Of a stretch of DNA of 64,000 bases, positions 52,580 through 60,186 are shown piece after piece. The notes below the pieces were generated by a model, which did not search any database, was not told where the DNA came from, and worked only from the letters and a program-made list of their open reading frames with translations. The stretch's first letter is position 1; every line of letters begins with the position of its first letter. The position numbers and the translations under genes are program-made. This DNA is from Kineococcus xinjiangensis (GTDB taxonomy: Bacteria > Actinomycetota > Actinomycetes > Actinomycetales > Kineococcaceae): the NCBI RefSeq assembly GCF_002934625.1, contig NZ_PTJD01000004.1, positions 124,001 through 188,000 of the forward strand. Reading direction: 5' to 3'.

Positions 52580-53320
52580 TCAGAGGACGCGTCCGAAGAA
52601 CGCGGACGCGGTCCAGATCTTGCGCTTGCTGACGCTCTTGCCGGCCCGCGGGGAGTCGAACATCATGCCGTCGCCGGCGTAGATGCCCACGTGGTAGACC
52701 CGCCCGCTGCCGTTGGCCATGAAGACCAGGTCGCCGGGGAGCGCCTCGTGCGGGGCGATCCGGTGGGAGGCGAGCATCTGGTCGTGGGAGATGCGCGGGA
52801 GGTGCACGCCGATCTCGCGGAAGACGTGGCCGGTGTAGCCGGAGCAGTCGAAGCCGTCCGGCGTCGTCCCCCCGAAGCGGTACGGCGTGCCGGTGTAGCG
52901 AGCGGCGATCTCCAGGACCTGCGCCCGGACGTCGACCGCCGGCGGGGGCGGCGGCGGCGCGGGGGCCGGCTCGGGAGCCGGGGCCGGGGCCGCGGCGGGC
53001 ACCGGCACGGGAGCGGGGGCGGGCGGGGCGAGGACGGCCGGGGCCACGTCTCCCTGCGCGCCGGGGGCGGGACGGGCGGCGCTGCGGGAGGCGCGCTCCA
53101 GCGTCCTGTCGGCCTCCAGCGCCACCGGGGCCGCGGGGGCGGGCTGGACGTGCGCCTCGGCGGGCATCGCCAGCGACAGGACGAGCCCCGAGGACGCGGC
53201 CAGCACGGCGGTGCCGCGGCCCAGCGCGCCGGCGTTGCGGCGCAGGCCGTCGGCGGCGCCGTCCAGGGGCGTGAGGGGGCGACCGGGGGCGCGATGGCGC
53301 GCCGGAAGACGAGTCGTCAC
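52580..53320 (-). CDS. Secreted NlpC/P60 peptidoglycan endopeptidase
   Basis: The 246-aa product has a signal segment (ALGRGTAVLAASSGLVLSL, cut near AEA), a Pro/Ala-rich linker (80-128) and a C40 peptidase domain (130-246). Catalytic residues are Cys in PDGFDCSGYTGHVF and His in YHVGIYAGDG. It cuts peptide crosslinks in the cell wall, acting in growth or resuscitation. GTG 53320 follows GAGAGG at 8 nt. A c-di-AMP riboswitch fills its leader, and a Crp-like site lies further upstream, as known for rpf and NlpC genes of Streptomyces. Confidence 0.94.
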   Translation of the reverse strand: MTTRLPARHRAPGRPLTPLDGAADGLRRNAGALGRGTAVLAASSGLVLSLAMPAEAHVQPAPAAPVALEADRTLERASRSAARPAPGAQGDVAPAVLAPPAPAPVPVPAAAPAPAPEPAPAPPPPPPAVDVRAQVLEIAARYTGTPYRFGGTTPDGFDCSGYTGHVFREIGVHLPRISHDQMLASHRIAPHEALPGDLVFMANGSGRVYHVGIYAGDGMMFDSPRAGKSVSKRKIWTASAFFGRVL

Positions 53321-53329
53321 AGCGTGAAC

Positions 53330-53545
53330 CTCTCCGACGCCTGCGAGGTGAGCTGTCGGGTTCGGGCGGGAAGGTCGCCCGGCCGGTTCGCACCGGCTTC
53401 ACCCCGAGGACCACCGCCCCGATCTGCGATCGGAGGCGGGCGGCCCGGAAGTGGTTCCCCCACCCCTGCCATGAGTTGTCGCGGGACCTCGTCAGCGGTG
53501 GCAGGGCTCGGCGTCCGCTCGAGGGCTTCCCACCGCACGATGGGA
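53330..53545 (-). ncRNA. ydaO riboswitch: c-di-AMP (ydaO/yuaA) riboswitch
   Basis: On the minus strand the leader contains the hallmark blocks in order: GAGCCCTGCCACCGCTGACG, ACAACTCATGGCAGGGG, TGGGGGAACC, CCTCGGGGTGAAGCCG, CTTCCCGCCCGAACCCGACA and CAGCTCACCTCGCAGGCGTC. These match the actinobacterial ydaO class, which binds two c-di-AMP and usually turns the gene off. The 3' edge (53330) is 9 nt from the start codon, so control of translation or termination is possible. The 5' edge is approximate. Confidence 0.93.
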
Positions 53546-53554
53546 AGCGGCGCG

Positions 53555-53584
53555 ACAGTAACTCACACCGGTGTGAGATGTCAC
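53555..53584 (-). promoter_or_regulatory. Promoter with palindrome in the spacer, upstream of the riboswitch
   Basis: On the minus strand GTGACA (53584-53579) and TACTGT (53560-53555) form a -35/-10 pair with 18 bp between. The spacer is filled by the perfect 16-bp palindrome CTCACACCGGTGTGAG (53562-53577). A regulator bound here would control the promoter. Confidence 0.6.
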
Positions 53585-53613
53585 GTCCCCGTCACAGTCG
53601 TGTGGACGCGCGG

Positions 53614-53629
53614 TGTGAGGGGTTTCACA
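53614..53629. promoter_or_regulatory. Crp-like site upstream of the NlpC/P60 promoter
   Basis: TGTGA-GGGGTT-TCACA is an exact match to the Crp/CRP consensus TGTGA-N6-TCACA. Its centre is about 72 bp before the inferred transcription start, an activating position, and it lies between ideR (stop 53654) and the promoter. Confidence 0.75.
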
Positions 53630-53653
53630 TCTCCCACGCCGGGGAAGGCGCGC

Positions 53654-54340
53654 TCAGGCGCGCGGGACCTCCACGAACACGTGCGACGCCTGGGCCGGGG
53701 TCAGGTCGATCGTCGCCCCGCCCAGCGCCACGGAGATGCCCCCGGCGGCCCGGCTCGCCGTGACGGACGCCCCCGGGCGCAGGCCGAGGACGGCGAAGCG
53801 GCCCATCAGCTCCACGTCGGTCTGCAGCGGCTCCCCGAGGCGGCGCACCACCGTGGGAGCGGAGGCGTCGACCGTGGTCAGGGGCGCGACACCCGCCCGG
53901 AAGTCCTCCGCCTCCCCGGCCTCCCCCAGCTCGGACAGGCCCGGGATGGGGTTGCCGTACGGGGAGAAGTGCGGGTGGTCGAGGATCTCCACCAGCCGCC
54001 GCTCGACGTGCTCGGAGATGACGTGCTCCCAGCGGCACGCCTCCTCGTGGACGAGCTCCCAGTCCAGGCCGATGACGTCGGTGAGCAGCCGCTCCGCGAG
54101 GCGGTGCTTGCGCATGACCCGCATCGCCTTCGTGCGCCCCTCGTCGGTCAGCTCGAGGTGACGCTCGGCACTGACGTGCAGCAGGCCGTCGCGCTCCATC
54201 CGGGCCACCGTCTGCGACACCGTCGGGCCGCTGTGGTGCAGCCGCTCCGCGATCCGCGCCCGCATCGGCACGATGCCCTCCTCCTCGAGCTCGAAGATCG
54301 TCCGGAGGTACATCTCGGTGGTGTCGATGAGGTCGCTCAC
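53654..54340 (-). CDS. ideR: Iron-dependent repressor IdeR/DtxR
   Basis: IdeR represses iron uptake and activates storage when bound to Fe2+. The 228-aa product has the winged helix DTTEMYLRTIFELEEEG, LHHSGPTVSQTVARMERDGLL, MRKHRLAERLLTDVIGL, the metal ligands of site 2 in EEACRWEHVISEHVERRL (Cys, Glu, His) and GNPIPGL before an SH3-like domain (150-228). The cysteine marks it as Fe-type rather than MntR. GTG 54340 is close to a GAGAAT -10-like box, so the mRNA may be leaderless. Confidence 0.95.
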   Translation of the reverse strand: MSDLIDTTEMYLRTIFELEEEGIVPMRARIAERLHHSGPTVSQTVARMERDGLLHVSAERHLELTDEGRTKAMRVMRKHRLAERLLTDVIGLDWELVHEEACRWEHVISEHVERRLVEILDHPHFSPYGNPIPGLSELGEAGEAEDFRAGVAPLTTVDASAPTVVRRLGEPLQTDVELMGRFAVLGLRPGASVTASRAAGGISVALGGATIDLTPAQASHVFVEVPRA

Positions 54341-54442
54341 GCGCGCATTCTCCGGCATGGGCCTGCACGGTGCACGCACCGCGGCCGCTCCACCCGGGAC
54401 CGCGTGGCGCCGCGGGCGCACCGCGGGCACGGGGGCATGGGA

Positions 54443-54503
54443 AGGCCCCCGGGTGCTTCCTCCTGGCGGAGGGCCGACTGGACTGGCCGGCACCCGGGGG
54501 CCT
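54443..54503 (-). terminator. Hairpin between the mini-unit and ideR
   Basis: AGGCCCCCGGGTGC (54443-54456) pairs with GCACCCGGGGGCCT (54490-54503), a 14-bp stem around a 33-nt loop. It can end the short transcript that holds the 12-codon frame. Confidence 0.7.
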
Positions 54504-54571
54504 CGGTGACTGCCTGGGATTCGCCGCGCTGCGCGGGGCGACCAGACCGGTCAGCGTCCTGCACGCAGCTG

Positions 54572-54610
54572 CTAGCTGGCAGCCACCTCACGCGTCCGAG
54601 AGTTCTGCAT
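54572..54610 (-). CDS. 12-codon frame behind an extreme Shine-Dalgarno
   Basis: On the minus strand GGAAGGAGGTGGTCC (54630-54616) is almost the full anti-complement of the 16S rRNA 3' end. The next ATG (54610) opens MQNSRTREVAAS and stops at TAG. About 70 bp of possible structured RNA and then a strong hairpin follow, ending before ideR. The unit sits between two same-strand genes but is separated from the upstream gene by 118 bp. It may be a leader peptide, a short regulatory RNA or a small-protein gene. Confidence 0.5.
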   Translation of the reverse strand: MQNSRTREVAAS

Positions 54611-54728
54611 GCTCTGGACCACCTCCTTCCCGTGTAGGAAAACGGTACGTCGGGATGCGCGCACCTGTCACGCCGAACAAGAGGGAACTTCCGCGGGGGT
54701 GGCGCGATGCCCTCGGGGGCCGGCCGCC

Positions 54729-55370
54729 TCAGTGCGCCACGGTGAACCTGGCCCGCCGGTGGGCGGGCTCCTCGAGCTCGTCGAGCAGGGCGACGGCGAG
54801 GTCCTCGACGCTGATGCGGGAGCTGCCGTCCTCGCCGACCAGGAGTTCGTCCAGACCGCGGCGGTAGCGGCCGGTGCGGACTCCCGGCTCCAGCACCGCG
54901 GGCGGGCTCAGGTAGGTCCAGTCGACGTCGCGGGCGGCCCGGCAGGCGGCGAGCTGGGCTGCGGAGGCCCGGGCCACCGGGCGCCACTGCGCGGGCACGT
55001 AGCGGGGATCCTCCCCCGCGGTGCGCCCGCCCGCTCCGGGCACGCGCAGGGTCGCGGCGCCCCCGACGACCAGGAGGCGGGCGCCGCTGCCGGCCGAGCC
55101 GGCGAGGGCGGCGGCGGTGGTGCGCAGGTGCTCGTCCTCGCGACCGGGCGGTGGGCGGGTCGCGAGGACGACGACGTCGTGGCCGGCGGCGAGCGCGGTG
55201 ACGGCGGCGGCGTCCGCGGCGTCGGCGACGAGGGCGGTCGCGGCTGCGGGCAGGGAGGCGAGCTGGTCGTGGCGGCGGACGGCGGCGGTGACGACGTGGC
55301 GGCGGGCGAGGGCCTCGGCCACGACCCGGCTGCCGACGCTGCCCGCGGCTCCCAGGACTGCGATGCGCAT
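54729..55370 (-). CDS. NAD(P)-binding oxidoreductase (YwnB-like SDR)
   Basis: The 213-aa atypical short-chain dehydrogenase starts MRIAVLGAAGSVGSRVVAEAL (NADP loop G-x-x-G-x-x-G), with VVVLATRPP, LLVVGGAATLRVPG and VDWTYLSPPAVLEPG. It resembles YwnB-type flavin reductase-like or quinone-binding proteins; the substrate is unknown. GGAGG lies 5-6 nt before ATG 55370. A perfect palindrome CTCAGTACTGAG (55416-55427) is in its promoter. Confidence 0.9.
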   Translation of the reverse strand: MRIAVLGAAGSVGSRVVAEALARRHVVTAAVRRHDQLASLPAAATALVADAADAAAVTALAAGHDVVVLATRPPPGREDEHLRTTAAALAGSAGSGARLLVVGGAATLRVPGAGGRTAGEDPRYVPAQWRPVARASAAQLAACRAARDVDWTYLSPPAVLEPGVRTGRYRRGLDELLVGEDGSSRISVEDLAVALLDELEEPAHRRARFTVAH

Positions 55371-55415
55371 GCGGTTCCCTCCTGGTGGTGCTCGGCCGAT
55401 GACCGGGCAAGTTTG

Positions 55416-55427
55416 CTCAGTACTGAG
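55416..55427. promoter_or_regulatory. Palindrome CTCAGTACTGAG in the oxidoreductase promoter
   Basis: A perfect 12-bp palindrome 46 bp before the start codon of the oxidoreductase gene, flanked by A/T-rich bases (TTTG, ATTC). Spacing and form fit an HxlR/MarR operator; no such regulator is in the window. Confidence 0.5.
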
Positions 55428-55509
55428 ATTCTTAGCACTTAGGCACCGCCGTCCGCCAGCGAGTTGCCCGCGGAGTTCGGGTGCGGCTAACCTGATGCCG
55501 TCGAGGTTC

Positions 55510-55524
55510 AGGTAGCTGACACCT
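55510..55524. promoter_or_regulatory. Candidate NrtR operator
   Basis: AGGT-N7-ACCT (55510-55513 and 55521-55524) within a longer imperfect inverted repeat lies 65 bp before nrtR. It is a natural position for autoregulation of the NAD operon but matches no published NrtR consensus I can recall. Confidence 0.35.
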
Positions 55525-55588
55525 TTAGTACGTCCCCCGCGCGGCCGATGAAGAGGCCGTCACCCCCTCCCGAGGAGTGGAACCGCCC

Positions 55589-56287
55589 GTGTGCCAGCCG
55601 GCCGAGCAGCAGGAGATCTCCGTCGCGGTGTCGACGGTGATCCTCGCCCTGCTCCCGGGGGGCGACGGCACCCCGCGCGTCCACCTCCCCCTCGTCCGGC
55701 GCACCCGCGACCCCTACCGGGACGAGTGGGCGCTGCCCGGCGGCTGGGTCTGCAAGGACGAGAGCCTGCGCGACGCCGCGCGACGCACGCTCGCCGAGAC
55801 CACCGGCCTGCGCCCCAGCTACCTCGAGCAGCTCTACACCTTCGGCCGGCCCGACCGCTCCCCCACCGGGCGGGTGCTCTCCGTCGTCTACTCCGCCCTC
55901 GTGCGCACCCACGAGGCCACCGTGGCCGAGGAGGGCGAGAACGTGCGCTGGTGCGCCGCCGACGACGCCACCGGCCTCGCCTTCGACCACGACGAGATCG
56001 TCCGCTACGCCCTCTGGCGGCTGCGGACTAAGGTCGAGTACGCCCACATCGCCCTGCACTTCCTGGACGAGACGTTCTCCATGGCCCAGCTGCGCGAGGT
56101 CTACGAGGCCGTGCTGCAGCGCCCCCTGGACCCCGCGAACTTCCGCCGCCACGTCGAGGCGTCCGGAACGATCGTCCCCACCGGCGAGCGCCTCACCGGC
56201 ACCCGGCACCGGCCGCCGCGGCTGTACCGGGCGCTCGTCCCCGAGGGCAGCCCCGGCCCCCTCGCCACCGCGGGCCCCCTCTCGTGA
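55589..56287 (+). CDS. nrtR: NrtR-type Nudix transcriptional regulator of NAD synthesis
   Basis: The 232-aa product has an N-terminal Nudix-like domain (VSTVILALLP, DPYRDEWALPGGWVCKDESL, ARRTLAETTGL) and a C-terminal winged helix (LRTKVEYAHIALHFL, FSMAQLREVYEAVLQRPLDPANFRR). The Nudix box Glu residues are mostly lost, as in NrtR regulators that sense ADP-ribose. It is first in the NAD operon and likely represses it. GTG 55589 was chosen over GTG 55577, which lies inside the GAGGAG site. Confidence 0.9.
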   Translation: MCQPAEQQEISVAVSTVILALLPGGDGTPRVHLPLVRRTRDPYRDEWALPGGWVCKDESLRDAARRTLAETTGLRPSYLEQLYTFGRPDRSPTGRVLSVVYSALVRTHEATVAEEGENVRWCAADDATGLAFDHDEIVRYALWRLRTKVEYAHIALHFLDETFSMAQLREVYEAVLQRPLDPANFRRHVEASGTIVPTGERLTGTRHRPPRLYRALVPEGSPGPLATAGPLS

Positions 56288-56403
56288 GGACCCCGGCCGC
56301 GGCGTCCCCGCAGACCCCCGACCTGGCGGCACCAGGACCTCGCGCGGACGCGCACCTGCCCGCACCAGCCCCCCGCGGACCCCGCGGCCCCGGAAGGAAC
56401 GCC

Positions 56404-57720
56404 ATGACCTCCGTGACCATCCAGGTCGAGCAGCTCCTGCGCACCCCGCGCCCCCGCACCGGCGAGACGGCCACGGCCGCGGGCGGCGTCTGCGACCCGA
56501 AGCTCGCGGACGGGCCCTGGGCCCTCGACGCGGTGCCCGGCGCGCCCCTGCCGATGCCCGAGTACGGGCCGGGTTCCTCCAACGCCGACGTCGCCCCGGC
56601 GAGCACCCCGGTGCAGCAGCAGATCCCCGCCGAGTACCGGCGCACCCCCGTGCCGGAGCTGGAGGCGCGCATCCGCGCCGCCCGCGCCACCCTCGGCGAC
56701 CGCCTCGTGATCCTCGGCCACTACTACCAGCGCGACGAGGTCGTGCAGTTCGCGGACTTCGTGGGCGACTCCTTCCAGCTCGCGCAGCAGTCCACCACCC
56801 GCACCGACGCCGAGTTCGTCGTGTTCTGCGGCGTGCACTTCATGGCCGAGACCGCCGACCTGCTGGCCTCCCCCGGCCAGAGCGTGATCCTGCCCAACCT
56901 CGCCGCCGGCTGCTCCATGGCCGACATGGCCGACATCGACTCGGTCTCCGCCTGCTGGGACCAGCTCACCGCCCTCTACGGCACCGAGCCCGACGAGCAG
57001 GGCCGCGTGCCCGTCATCCCCGTCACCTACATGAACTCCTCCGCGGCGCTGAAGGCGTTCTGCGGCGACCGCGGCGGCATCGTCTGCACCTCCTCCAACG
57101 CGGCCGCCGTCCTGGAGTGGGCGTTCCAGCGCGGGCAGCGGGTGCTGTTCTTCCCCGACCAGCACCTCGGCCGCAACACCGCCAAGGCGATGGGGGTCGG
57201 CCTCGACGAGATGCCCCTGTGGGACCCCCGCAAGCCCCTGGGCGGCAACGACTCCCAGGCGCTGACCGACGCCCGGGTGGTGCTGTGGCGGGGCTGGTGC
57301 TCCGTGCACCAGCGGTTCACGCCGGAGCAGATCGCCGGTGCCCGCGCCGCGAACCCGGACGTCCGCGTCATCGTGCACCCGGAGTGCCCGGTGGAGGTCG
57401 TCGACGCCGCCGACGAGGCGGGCTCGACCCAGTACATCAAGCGCGCCGTCGAGACCGCCCCGCCCGGCACGGCGTTCGCGATCGGCACCGAGATCAACAT
57501 GGTGCGCCGCCTGGCCGAGCAGCACCCCGAGCACACCATCACCTGCCTCGACCCGGTGATCTGCCCCTGCTCCACGATGTACCGGATCCACCCCGCCTAC
57601 CTCGCCTGGGTGCTGGAGTCGCTGGTGCGCGGGGAGGTCGTCAACCAGGTGCGGGTCCCCGCCGACGTCGCCGACTCCGCCCGCACCGCGCTGCAGCGGA
57701 TGCTGGCCGTCCGTCCGTGA
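56404..57720 (+). CDS. nadA: Quinolinate synthase NadA
   Basis: NadA joins iminoaspartate and dihydroxyacetone phosphate to quinolinate with a [4Fe-4S] cluster. The 438-aa product has VILGHYYQRDEVVQFADFVG, FCGVHFMAETADLL, LPNLAAGCSMADMAD, PVTYMNSSAALKAFCG, VHPECPVEVVDAADEAG and the C-terminal PVICPCSTMYRIH; the cluster cysteines are in FCGV, HPEC and CPC. ATG 56404 has GGAAGGA 6 nt upstream; a GTG at 56284 would overlap nrtR but adds a low-complexity leader. A 60-residue N-terminal extension precedes the core. Confidence 0.95.
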   Translation: MTSVTIQVEQLLRTPRPRTGETATAAGGVCDPKLADGPWALDAVPGAPLPMPEYGPGSSNADVAPASTPVQQQIPAEYRRTPVPELEARIRAARATLGDRLVILGHYYQRDEVVQFADFVGDSFQLAQQSTTRTDAEFVVFCGVHFMAETADLLASPGQSVILPNLAAGCSMADMADIDSVSACWDQLTALYGTEPDEQGRVPVIPVTYMNSSAALKAFCGDRGGIVCTSSNAAAVLEWAFQRGQRVLFFPDQHLGRNTAKAMGVGLDEMPLWDPRKPLGGNDSQALTDARVVLWRGWCSVHQRFTPEQIAGARAANPDVRVIVHPECPVEVVDAADEAGSTQYIKRAVETAPPGTAFAIGTEINMVRRLAEQHPEHTITCLDPVICPCSTMYRIHPAYLAWVLESLVRGEVVNQVRVPADVADSARTALQRMLAVRP

Positions 57721-59285
57721 CCCCCGCGCCGCGACCGCGGGAGCTGCCCGCCGTCGACGTGCTCGTGGTCGGCAGCGGCATCGCGGGGCTCACCGCGGCG
57801 CTGGACTGCGCGCGGGGTTCCTCCGTCGCGCTGGTGACGAAGGCCGACCTCGGCGCGGGCAGCACCCGCTGGGCCCAGGGGGGCATCGCCGTCGTCAGCT
57901 CCGGCGACGACTCCCCCGCGCTGCACGCGTCGGACACCGTCGCGGCGGGCGCGGGCCTCTGCGACGAGGCGGCGGTGCGGGCGCTGTGCGAGAACGGCCC
58001 GGCGGCCGTCGCCGGCCTCGCCGCGCGCGGCGTCGCCTGGGACCTCGGCCGCGACGGCCTGCCCGCCCGGGGCCTGGAGGCCGCGCACAGCCGGCACCGC
58101 ATCCTGCACGCCGGCGGCGACGTCACCGGGGCGCGGATCAGCGACGCCCTCGTCGCGGCGGTGCGCGCCAGCGGGGTGCGCCTGCACGAGGGGACCGCGC
58201 TGGCGGACCTGCTCGTGGAGGGCGGCCGCGTCACCGGGGCGGACCTGCTGACCGCCGGCGGGGAGCGGCTGCGGATCCGGGCGGCGGCGGTGGTGCTGGC
58301 CAGCGGCGGCGCCGGGCAGCTGTTCCGGCACACGACGAACCCGGCCGTCGCCACCGGGGACGGCCTGGCGGCGGCCTGGCGCGCCGGGGCGCTGCTGGCG
58401 GACCTGGAGTTCTTCCAGTTCCACCCGACCGCCGCGGCGCTGCCGGAGGCGTTCCTCGTCTCCGAGGCCGTGCGCGGTGAGGGCGCCGTCCTGCGCGACG
58501 AGCGCGGCGAGCGGTACATGTGCGCCGTGGACCCGCGGGCGGAGCTCGCGCCCCGCGACGTCGTGGCCCGCGCGACCGCGGCGGTCATGGCCCGGCAGGA
58601 CGGGCGCCCCGCACTGCTCGACGCCACCGGGGTGGCCGCCCGCCTGGGGGTCCCCTTCGCGCGGCGCTTCCCCGGGATCGACGCCCTCTGCCGCGGGCAG
58701 GGCCTCGACCCGGAGCGCGACCTCGTCCCCGTCACCCCCGCCGCGCACTACTGGATGGGCGGGGTGCGCACGGACGCGCTGGGGCGCACCAGCCTGCCGG
58801 GGCTGTGGGCCGTCGGGGAGGTCGCCTGCACGGGCGTGCACGGCGCGAACCGGCTGGCGTCGAACTCCCTGCTGGAGGCCGTGGTCCTGGCCGGGCGCGC
58901 CGCGGCCGACGTCTGCGCGGGCGGCGGCGGGGCCCTCGGGGTGGGCGATGACGAGGACGTCCTCGACGTCGCCGACGCGGGCCGCGCCCGCCGCAGCGAC
59001 CTGCCGCGGGAGGACCTGCAGCGGCTGATGTGGGAGCACGCCGGGGTGGTGCGCGACGCCGCGGGGCTCGACGTGGCCGCGAAGCAGCTCGCCCCCTCCC
59101 CCGACGAGACCCGGGCGCCGGCGGACGTGGCGGAGCTGGAGGACGCGAACCTGCGCACCGCGGGGCGCCTCCTCGTCCTCGCCGCCGCGGCGCGGCAGGA
59201 GAGCCGCGGCGCGCACTGGCGCGGTGACCACCCGGCTCCCGCCGCCACCGCCCGGCGCACCGTCCTGAGGAGGATCCCGTGCTGA
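57717..59285 (+). CDS. nadB: L-aspartate oxidase NadB
   Basis: NadB oxidises L-aspartate to iminoaspartate, the substrate of NadA. The 522-aa FAD enzyme has VLVVGSGIAGLTAALDCARG, GAGSTRWAQGGIAVV, RHRILHAGGDVTGARI, LEFFQFHPTAAALPE, AHYWMGGVRTDALGRTSLPGL (split by one residue class) and CTGVHGANRLASNSLLEAVV. GTG 57717 overlaps the nadA stop by 4 bp, so NadA and NadB are made together. Confidence 0.95.
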   Translation: MTPAPRPRELPAVDVLVVGSGIAGLTAALDCARGSSVALVTKADLGAGSTRWAQGGIAVVSSGDDSPALHASDTVAAGAGLCDEAAVRALCENGPAAVAGLAARGVAWDLGRDGLPARGLEAAHSRHRILHAGGDVTGARISDALVAAVRASGVRLHEGTALADLLVEGGRVTGADLLTAGGERLRIRAAAVVLASGGAGQLFRHTTNPAVATGDGLAAAWRAGALLADLEFFQFHPTAAALPEAFLVSEAVRGEGAVLRDERGERYMCAVDPRAELAPRDVVARATAAVMARQDGRPALLDATGVAARLGVPFARRFPGIDALCRGQGLDPERDLVPVTPAAHYWMGGVRTDALGRTSLPGLWAVGEVACTGVHGANRLASNSLLEAVVLAGRAAADVCAGGGGALGVGDDEDVLDVADAGRARRSDLPREDLQRLMWEHAGVVRDAAGLDVAAKQLAPSPDETRAPADVAELEDANLRTAGRLLVLAAAARQESRGAHWRGDHPAPAATARRTVLRRIPC

Positions 59286-60181
59286 CGCCCACCGCCCCCC
59301 TGACCGCGCTGGGCGAGGTGGTCGCCGCCGCCCTGGCGGAGGACGCCCCCTGGGGGGACGTGACCACCGAGGCCCTGCTGCCCGCCGACGCGCGCGCCAC
59401 GGCGGTCCTGCGCGCCCGCGTCGACGGCGTCCTCGCCGGCGTCGACGCGGTGCGCCTCGCCGCGGAGCAGGCGGCCACCGCGACCGGCGGCACCGCCCGG
59501 GTCGAGGTCCTGCTCGCCGACGGGGCGCGGTTCTGCGCCGGTGACGTCCTCGCCCGCATCGACGGCACCGCCCGCGCGGTCCTGCGCGCGGAGCGGGTCG
59601 CCCTCAACCTCGTGCAGCGGCTGTCGGGCATCGCCACCCTCACCGCCCGCTACGTGGCCGCGGTGGAGGGCAGCGGCACCCGCATCGCCGACACCCGCAA
59701 GACCACCCCGGGCCTGCGGGTGCTGGAGAAGCACGCCGTGCGCTGCGGCGGCGGCTCCAACCACCGCTGGTCCCTGTCCGACGCGGTGATGGTCAAGGAC
59801 AACCACCTCGCCGTCCTCACCGCCTCCGGCATCGACGTGACCAGCGGCCTGCGCGCGCTGCGGCAGCGGATCGGCCACACCACGACCGTCGTGGTCGAGG
59901 TGGACCGCCTCGACCAGCTCGACGCCGTGCTCGCCGCCGACGTCGACGTCGTGCTGCTGGACAACTTCTCCCTCGCGGACCTGCGCACCGGCGTCCAGCG
60001 CGTCGCGGGCCGCGCCACCGTGGAGGCCAGCGGCGGCATCACGCTGGACACCGTGGCGGCCGTGGCCGCGACCGGGGTGGACGTCGTCTCGGTGGGGGCG
60101 CTCACCCAGGCCGCCGCCGCGCTCGACCTCGGCCTCGACGTGGAGGTCCGCCCCGACGACCGCACCGGCACGGGAGCCTGA
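59279..60181 (+). CDS. nadC: Nicotinate-nucleotide pyrophosphorylase NadC
   Basis: NadC converts quinolinate and PRPP to nicotinate mononucleotide. The 300-aa product has EDAPWGDVTTEALL, ERVALNLVQRLSGIAT, DTRKTTPGLRVLEKHAVRCGG, VMVKDNHLAVL, VVEVDRLDQLDAVLAADVD, VVLLDNFS and EASGGI. GTG 59279 follows GAGGAGG and overlaps nadB by 7 bp. Confidence 0.96.
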   Translation: MLTPTAPLTALGEVVAAALAEDAPWGDVTTEALLPADARATAVLRARVDGVLAGVDAVRLAAEQAATATGGTARVEVLLADGARFCAGDVLARIDGTARAVLRAERVALNLVQRLSGIATLTARYVAAVEGSGTRIADTRKTTPGLRVLEKHAVRCGGGSNHRWSLSDAVMVKDNHLAVLTASGIDVTSGLRALRQRIGHTTTVVVEVDRLDQLDAVLAADVDVVLLDNFSLADLRTGVQRVAGRATVEASGGITLDTVAAVAATGVDVVSVGALTQAAAALDLGLDVEVRPDDRTGTGA

Positions 60182-60186
60182 GGGCC

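Noticed and set aside
53562-53577. The palindrome CTCACACCGGTGTGAG as a Crp site.
   Set aside because: Its half-sites are in the opposite order to TGTGA-N6-TCACA; the real match is at 53614.
54611-54630. Plus-strand GGACCACCTCCTTCC as a fragment of a 16S rRNA 3' end.
   Set aside because: The similarity stops at these bases and flanking rRNA sequence is absent; it is better read as a Shine-Dalgarno on the minus strand.
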